Part shown: positions 59,411-64,000 of the stretch, piece by piece
How positions within the stretch are numbered: position 1 is the stretch's first letter
Layout: each line of letters starts with the position of its first letter
Assembly: GCA_024233305.1 (NCBI GenBank)
Contig: JACKPV010000022.1
Coordinates: forward strand, 620,001 to 684,000
Origin: Verrucomicrobiales bacterium
GTDB taxonomy: Bacteria; Verrucomicrobiota; Verrucomicrobiia; Limisphaerales; J093
Direction: 5' to 3'
Length of the DNA stretch: 64,000 nt
Program-made: the position numbers and the translations under genes
The notes under the pieces: model-generated
Told to the model about the DNA's origin: nothing
Databases searched by the model: none
Seen by the model: only the letters and a program-made list of their open reading frames with translations

Positions 59411-60637
59411 ATGATCCAAGCCATCACCACCCGCGACGCCCGTTTTGTCCTCGGCGGGGGCCATGGCAGCGACGCCATCCACAAGGACCCGGTCTATTCC
59501 TACGCGGTCACCGAACTCCGGGACGAGCAGGGCCGCGCCGGCACGGGCTTCGCCTTCACCCTGGGCGCCGGAAATGAACTCGTGTGTGAGGCCGCGCGCT
59601 TCCATGCGCAGTCGCTCGTGGGCCGGGACATCGAGGAACTCATGGCCGGCTTCGGCGCGCATCTCAAGGCGATGGCGGATGAACCACGCTTCCGCTGGCT
59701 GGGCCCGCACAAGGGCGTCACGCACCTCGCGCTCGCGTCGGTCGTCAATGCCGTTTGGGATCTGTGGGCCCGGACCCGCGGTGTGCCGCTGTGGAGGCTG
59801 CTGCTCGACCTCACTCCCGAGCAGGTGGTGGCGACGCTCGACCTTTCCTACCTCGAGGACGTTTTGACACCAGGGGAAGCCCGCGAACGCCTCCGTCGCG
59901 AAGCGCCCGGTCGGCCGGCGCGCGAGGGAATCCTGGCGACGGGTTATCCCGGCTACGACACCAGCGTCGGCTGGTTCGATTACCCCGATGCCCAAATCCG
60001 CGAGAACTGCCGCCGCGCCCTGGACACCGGGTTCACCGCGATGAAACTCAAGGTCGGCTCGCCCGATCCCGAAAGGGACCTCCGGCGGGCGGGTCTGGTG
60101 CGCGAGGTCGCCGGCCCGGAGATCCGCGTCATGCTGGACGCCAACCAGCAATGGACGCTCCCGCAAGCCCTGAACATCGGCCCGCGATTGCGCGCGATGG
60201 ATCCGTTCTGGATCGAGGAACCGACCCATCCGGACGACGTCCTGGCCCATCAAACCCTCGCCCGCGCCCTCGCCCCGACCCGCCTGGCACTCGGCGAGCA
60301 CGTCCCCAACCGCGTCCTCTTCAAGAACTACCTCCAGGCCCGTTGCGCCGGGTTCATCCAGGTCGATGCCGTCCGGGTGGCCGGGGTCAGCGAGTTCCTC
60401 GCCGTAAGCCTGCTGTGCCGGAAGTTCGGTGTCCCCGTGGTCCCGCACGTCGGCGATATGGGGCAGCTTCACCAGCACCTCGTGCTCTTCAACCGGATCG
60501 CGCTCGGCCACGAAACGGTTTTTCTCGAACACATCCCCCATCTGCGCCGCCATTTCGTCGAACCCTGCCGGGTGGAAGGCGGCGTCTACCGCACCCCGCA
60601 GGAGCCGGGCAGCAGCTGCGCGCTCAAACCGGAATGA
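59411..60637 (+). CDS. L-fuconate dehydratase (enolase superfamily)
   Basis: 408 residues. Dehydrates L-fuconate to 2-keto-3-deoxy-L-fuconate. FucD-specific pattern: HGSDAIHKDPVYSYAVTEL, GFAFTLGAGNELVCEAARF, WLGPHKGVTHLALASVVNAV and WDLWARTRGVPLWRLLLDL, then the barrel with TAMKLKVGS (catalytic Lys), VMLDANQQW and DPFWIEEPTHPDD (metal Asp/Glu), GEHVPNRVLFKNYLQA (metal Glu) and VVPHVGDMGQLHQH. Compared with mandelate racemase relatives the N-terminal DGSDA motif points specifically to FucD. The stop overlaps the lactonase start (ATGA). Confidence 0.92.
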   Translation: MIQAITTRDARFVLGGGHGSDAIHKDPVYSYAVTELRDEQGRAGTGFAFTLGAGNELVCEAARFHAQSLVGRDIEELMAGFGAHLKAMADEPRFRWLGPHKGVTHLALASVVNAVWDLWARTRGVPLWRLLLDLTPEQVVATLDLSYLEDVLTPGEARERLRREAPGRPAREGILATGYPGYDTSVGWFDYPDAQIRENCRRALDTGFTAMKLKVGSPDPERDLRRAGLVREVAGPEIRVMLDANQQWTLPQALNIGPRLRAMDPFWIEEPTHPDDVLAHQTLARALAPTRLALGEHVPNRVLFKNYLQARCAGFIQVDAVRVAGVSEFLAVSLLCRKFGVPVVPHVGDMGQLHQHLVLFNRIALGHETVFLEHIPHLRRHFVEPCRVEGGVYRTPQEPGSSCALKPE

Positions 60638-61500
60638 AACCGCCCGCCATTTCCTTCACCGACGCTCACGTCCATTTCTGGGATCCCGCCCGTTTCCGCT
60701 ACGCGTGGCTGGCGGACCTCCCGGCGCTCAACCGGCCTTTCCTCCCCGCCGATTTCGCCGCCGCTTCCCGCGAAACGCCGCCCACCGAAATGGTCTTCGT
60801 CGAGTGCGGCGCCGACCCCGGCCAAAGCCTGGCGGAAGTGGACTGGGCCATCGACCTCGCCCGTTCCGAACCCCGGCTCAAGGGCATCGTCGCCCATGCG
60901 CCGATCGAACGGGGCCCGGACGTCCGGACGGATCTCGAGGCCCTCTCCCGCCGCCCCCTGGTCAAGGGCGTCCGCCGCCTGTTGCAGGGCGAACGAGACC
61001 CCGGCTTCTGCCGGGAACCTGCGTTCGTTGCCGGCGTTTCGTTGCTGGCCGAATTCGGCTTCACCTTCGACCTGTGCGTGCGACCGGACCAGTTGTCGCC
61101 CGTTGCGGAGCTTGTCCGCCGGGCGCCGGGCGTTGTGTTCGTCCTCGATCATTGCGGCAAACCGGACATCCGCAGCGGCCACCTCGAACCGTGGGCAACT
61201 CACCTGCGGTCCCTCGCCGCCCTGCCCAACGTCGTCTGCAAGCTGTCCGGACTCGCCACCGAGGCCCGTTGGGCGGACTGGAGCGCGGAAGACCTGCGAC
61301 CGTATCTCGCCCACGCCCTCGATTGCTTCGGATTCCGAAGGGTCCTGTTCGGCGGCGATTGGCCCGTGGCAACCCTGGCCACGACCTGCCCGCAGTGGCG
61401 AAGGACGGTCGAGGAACTGCTTTCCAATGCCACCCCGGACGATCTCGAGGCCGCGTTTCGGTCCAACGCGAGACGTATTTATCAGCTCGGACGGACCTGA
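60634..61500 (+). CDS. Amidohydrolase family lactonase, probably L-fucono-1,5-lactonase
   Basis: 288 residues of the amidohydrolase-2 type. N-terminal metal site DAHVHFWDPARFRY (His12, His14), then FVECGADPGQSLAEVDW, VKGVRRLLQGERDPGF, VFVLDHCGKPDI, VVCKLSGLATEARWADW and the C-terminal VLFGGDWPVA (metal Asp). L-fuconolactonases and related sugar lactonases share this pattern. Position directly after L-fuconate dehydratase, with ATGA overlap, supports hydrolysis of L-fucono-lactone made by the dehydrogenase. Last gene of the unit; a convergent gene follows after 83 bp. Confidence 0.88.
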   Translation: MKPPAISFTDAHVHFWDPARFRYAWLADLPALNRPFLPADFAAASRETPPTEMVFVECGADPGQSLAEVDWAIDLARSEPRLKGIVAHAPIERGPDVRTDLEALSRRPLVKGVRRLLQGERDPGFCREPAFVAGVSLLAEFGFTFDLCVRPDQLSPVAELVRRAPGVVFVLDHCGKPDIRSGHLEPWATHLRSLAALPNVVCKLSGLATEARWADWSAEDLRPYLAHALDCFGFRRVLFGGDWPVATLATTCPQWRRTVEELLSNATPDDLEAAFRSNARRIYQLGRT

Positions 61501-61583
61501 CGGAAGGACTTGGGAAACGGCCCGCGCGGGAGGCGGGAAGGCGGGCAACGCCGGACGGACGGACGGAGGGCTCCGGGCAGGGT

Positions 61584-62300
61584 TCAGAGTTCCATGCCGC
61601 GCTCGTAATAGAGCAGCCGTCCGCAGCTCGAGCAGGTGGCTATTTCACTGCCGCTCCGGCAGGTCAGGAGCAGGTGGGGTTGGAGCTTCATGTGACAACC
61701 GCCGCAAATCCCCCGGTCGACCCCCACCAGCACGCGGTCGCCCTTGGTTTTCCGCAACCGCTCGTAACGGCTGCGCAGACCGTCCTCCACGGCTTCGGCC
61801 AGGGAGTCCCGCCCGGACTGGGTAGCGCCCAGCTGGTCATGCAGGTTCTTCTGCCGCGCTTCGAGGTCGGCCAGTTCACGCTCGACCTCGGCCCCGATCC
61901 CGGCGGCCTCGTTTGCCGCGGCCTGGGCCGCCTGCTCGGCCTGCTCGGTCTGCTCCATCAACTCGAGTTGCTGGTCCTCCAGCTTCGAGATCTTCCGGCG
62001 GGCGCCCTCGATCTCCCGACCCAACGCCTGGTACTCGTCGTTCTTCTTGGTCTGGAATTGCTGGAGGGAGAACCGATGGATGTTCTCCTGCTGGGTTTCG
62101 ACCTCGAGTTCGAGCTGCTTGCGCGCCGTCTCGAGTTCCATCACGACCTTGCGCGCCGCCTCCGCTTTCGCCCGGGCCGCGGCGGCCTTCTGTTGCTTCG
62201 CAAGGCGCTGCGGCGGAATGACGGCCAGTTCCGCCTCCAGACTGCCGATCTGGCGGTCGCGGTCCTGCAGGATCAGTAGCTTTTCAATCGCTTCCAGCAT
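61584..62300 (-). CDS. Coiled-coil protein with C4-type zinc ribbon
   Basis: 238 residues. Residues 1 to about 190 form a long antiparallel coiled coil (ALGREIEGARRKISKLEDQQ, VERELADLEARQKNLHDQL). The C-terminus holds a zinc ribbon: GICGGCHMKLQPHL and IATCSSCGRLLYYE supply four Cys. Relatives such as chlamydial CdsZ and H. pylori HP0958 assist secretion systems or flagellar/RNA polymerase functions, but the role differs between phyla. The ATG at 62300 is preferred over the GTG one codon upstream. The gene stands alone between the fucose-type operon and the ABC ATPase. Confidence 0.85.
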   Translation of the reverse strand: MLEAIEKLLILQDRDRQIGSLEAELAVIPPQRLAKQQKAAAARAKAEAARKVVMELETARKQLELEVETQQENIHRFSLQQFQTKKNDEYQALGREIEGARRKISKLEDQQLELMEQTEQAEQAAQAAANEAAGIGAEVERELADLEARQKNLHDQLGATQSGRDSLAEAVEDGLRSRYERLRKTKGDRVLVGVDRGICGGCHMKLQPHLLLTCRSGSEIATCSSCGRLLYYERGMEL

Positions 62301-62368
62301 CACGTTCGCCGCTCGGGCGAACCGCCATGCTAGGGACCGCCGCCATGCACGTCAACCCGGCCATGCCC

Positions 62369-63349
62369 TCACTTTTCGGTGAACAACCGGCGGATCACCT
62401 CCTCGATCGGCACCTCCTGAATGTCGATGTCGCTCACCGGCAGTTCGTCCAGCAGCGCCTTGCAAACCGGAATGACCCGGCGACGCTTCACCCGCATGCG
62501 CACCATCAGCTCGTTCCGCTCGACCACCTCCCCGTACGCCGAAAGCTCCGCCGGAACCGCCGCCCCGCCCGCCTCCAGACGGATCGTCACCAGCTTGAAA
62601 TCGACGAACCGATCCAGAATCTCCGCCAGTCGCCCGTCGAAAAAAATCCGTCCGTGATCGATGATGATCACCCGGTCGCACAGCTCCTGGATGTCCGCCA
62701 TGTAATGGCTCGTCAACAGGATGGTCGTGCGTTGCGTCGCGTTATGGTGTTTCAGAAACTCGCGGACCGTCTTCTGCGAAACCACGTCCAGCCCGATCGT
62801 GGGTTCGTCGAGGAAAAGGACCCGCGGACGATGCAACAGGGCGGCGATAAGCTCCATCTTCATCCGCTCGCCCAGCGAGAGTTCGCGCACCATGACGTTG
62901 AGCTTGGACTCGACGCCCAGCAGCGCGGAAAGCTCGGCCACCGTGGACTCGAAATCGGCCCGGGGAATCCCGTAGATCTCGGCGTTCAATTCGAGGGATT
63001 CCCGGGACGGCAGGTCCCACCAGAGCTGATTCTTCTGGCCGAGCAGCAGGGCAAACTGCCGCCGATACCCGTCGGCCCGCTCCCACGGAACGTAACCCAG
63101 CACCCGCGCCCCGCCCGCGGTCGGATACAACAGGCCGGCCAGCATCTTGAGGGTGGTCGTCTTGCCCGCGCCGTTGGGTCCGAGAAAGCCGACGAGTTCC
63201 CCCTCTTCAACGCGGAAATCCAGGTGATCGACCGCCTGCGTCTCCTCCATCTCGCGACGAAACAGGCCCCGCACGGCCCCGCGCAGTCCGGGCTGCTTGC
63301 GGTACGTTCGGTAGCTCTTGGACAGCTGGCTGACCTCGATCACACTCAT
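62369..63349 (-). CDS. ABC transporter ATP-binding protein (ABC-2/NatA type)
   Basis: 326 residues. Walker A FLGPNGAGKTTTLKMLAG, Q-loop LLLGQKNQLWWDLPSRESL, signature ELSLGERMKMELIAALL, Walker B PRVLFLDEPTIGLD and H-loop ILLTSHYMADI. The Q-loop sequence GQKNQLWWDLP and a C-terminal regulatory extension ending IEEVIRRLFTEK are typical of the ABC-2 subfamily that energises export, for example ABC transporters paired with two EcsC/YadH-like permeases. No permease gene lies in the window; on the minus strand it would be downstream, but the next gene there is unrelated. Confidence 0.92.
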   Translation of the reverse strand: MSVIEVSQLSKSYRTYRKQPGLRGAVRGLFRREMEETQAVDHLDFRVEEGELVGFLGPNGAGKTTTLKMLAGLLYPTAGGARVLGYVPWERADGYRRQFALLLGQKNQLWWDLPSRESLELNAEIYGIPRADFESTVAELSALLGVESKLNVMVRELSLGERMKMELIAALLHRPRVLFLDEPTIGLDVVSQKTVREFLKHHNATQRTTILLTSHYMADIQELCDRVIIIDHGRIFFDGRLAEILDRFVDFKLVTIRLEAGGAAVPAELSAYGEVVERNELMVRMRVKRRRVIPVCKALLDELPVSDIDIQEVPIEEVIRRLFTEK

Positions 63350-63421
63350 CCGGGGAGCCTGACGAAACGGAGCGCCGCAAGGCGAGCCGGGAGCGGGCCG
63401 GCGATCCTCCCGAGCAACGGC

Positions 63422-64000
63422 CTAAACCTGCAGCTGCCGCTCAAGCAACTCGACGGTCTGGCGCACGTTCGGATCCACTTCCATGCGCCCGGCCACCAGG
63501 CGCGAGGCGTGCAGCACCGTGCCGTGGTCGCGCCCGCCGAAGGCCTCCCCGATGGCGCTGAGGGAAAGGGACGTGAGCTTGCGGGTCAAATACATCGCCA
63601 CCTGCCGCGCGAAAGCGATGTGCTCGGGGCGGCGACGGCTGGTCATGTCCGCCAAGCGCACATCGTAGTGCGTCGAAACACACTGCTGGATCATGTCCAC
63701 GGTAACGACATGCCGGCTTTCTTCGAGCAGCTGTTCGCGCAGGATCTGTTCCGCCAGCTCAATGCCGATCGCCTCGCGCGGTTTGCGGGAGAGGGCCAGG
63801 GTGGCGCCCAACTTGGCGAGCGCCCCCTCGAGCCGGCGCACGTTGGAGCGGAACCGCTCGGCCATGAACTCGAGCACGGGCTCCGGCAGGTCGAGCTTGT
63901 ACTGGGCCTGCTTCTTGCGCAAAATCGCCAGCCGCGTCTCGACATCCGGCGGTTGCAGGTCCGCGAGCAGCCCCCACTCGAAACGCGAGACGAGCCGTTG
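63422..64000 (-). CDS. dnaA: Chromosomal replication initiator DnaA, 5'-truncated by window edge
   Basis: 192 codons of the C-terminal part; the frame is open to base 64000, so the start and most of the AAA+ domain lie outside. Visible: the sensor region LVSRFEWGLLADLQPPDVET, lid helices (FRSNVRRLEGALAKL) and DNA-binding domain IV with TSRRRPEHIAFARQVAMYL and the DnaA-box-recognition signature GEAFGGRDHGTVLHA. The protein binds oriC to start replication. No DnaA-box cluster or AT-rich unwinding element was noticed in the 72 bp between its stop and the ABC gene. Confidence 0.95.
   Translation of the reverse strand, partial: QRLVSRFEWGLLADLQPPDVETRLAILRKKQAQYKLDLPEPVLEFMAERFRSNVRRLEGALAKLGATLALSRKPREAIGIELAEQILREQLLEESRHVVTVDMIQQCVSTHYDVRLADMTSRRRPEHIAFARQVAMYLTRKLTSLSLSAIGEAFGGRDHGTVLHASRLVAGRMEVDPNVRQTVELLERQLQV

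Noticed and set aside
58010..60553. A minus-strand open frame of 847 codons opposite mtaB-like and fucD.
   Set aside because: Antisense shadow of two clearly conserved genes; no motif of its own.
63350..64000. Replication origin next to dnaA.
   Set aside because: No cluster of DnaA boxes or AT-rich element was seen in the short flanking DNA; the region upstream of dnaA is outside the window.

Overview
The window is a contiguous stretch of a high-GC bacterial chromosome, densely packed with genes on both strands and without rRNA, tRNA, CRISPR or prophage genes. The gene content points to the phylum Verrucomicrobiota. This rests on a PEP-CTERM-anchored protease, Tat-exported Gfo/Idh/MocA and sugar-isomerase proteins, a secreted sulfatase, DUF4832 and GH28-type proteins, a secretion/pilus system with many oversized pseudopilins, and the motif PDLDPWLNFVEFALGLNP in a secreted protein. 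The assignment is inference from gene content; no marker tree was computed.

Layout. 0-2.5 kb: 3' part of recN, a DUF2809 membrane protein and a GNAT acetyltransferase. 2.6-4.6 kb: a secreted protein with a Cys/Asp-rich tandem repeat tail that contains a frameshift, with its own promoter and a strong terminator. 5-12.6 kb: a PduO-type cobalamin adenosyltransferase, then on the minus strand a type II secretion/type IV pilus core operon (secretin, GspL-like, PilO/GspM-like, PilP/GspC-like, GspE ATPase) joined by overlapping start and stop codons. 12.8-15.2 kb: a secreted protein and an oxidoreductase. 15.6-20.4 kb: four paralogous large pseudopilin-like genes in tandem, probably substrates of that secretion core. 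20.5-35.2 kb: rpsT, a sulfatase, LysE and TerC membrane proteins, an outer-membrane barrel, a YchF relative without its GTPase P-loop, rmuC, carbohydrate-active secreted proteins, a LysM protein, a glycosyltransferase and a PEP-CTERM protease.

35.5-39.5 kb: an acyl-CoA operon (ADP-forming acyl-CoA synthetase plus a CoA-transferase fused to a GNAT domain). 39.7-50 kb: a beta-propeller protein, DUF1294, proS, a frameshifted RAYT-type transposase, DUF72, and separate genes for the two halves of a Tm-1-like protein (a PEP-hydrolase-like TIM barrel and a UPF0261 protein coupled to a cupin), with rarD between them, then an RfaH/NusG-like antiterminator. 50-53 kb: a truncated RES-domain fragment and hrpB. 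53-61.5 kb: a Gfo/Idh oxidoreductase and an L-fucose-type catabolic operon (Na+/solute symporter, lipoprotein mutarotase, SDR dehydrogenase, MtaB-type methyltransferase, L-fuconate dehydratase, lactonase). 61.6-64 kb: a zinc-ribbon coiled-coil protein, an ABC ATPase and the 3' part of dnaA.

Two signals cut across the gene list. First, four copies of a roughly 200-bp palindromic intergenic element (at 27.1, 47.2, 49.9 and 54.6 kb) are each built from two inverted REP-like hairpins preceded by GTAG. In three copies one or both outer ends coincide with the TGA stop codon of a flanking gene. The RAYT-type transposase gene at 43.1 kb is the kind of enzyme that mobilises such elements, although it is frameshifted here. 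Second, a methanol:corrinoid methyltransferase (MtaB) homologue with all three zinc ligands is embedded in the deoxysugar catabolic operon, which suggests cobamide-dependent demethylation of O-methylated sugars or released methanol.
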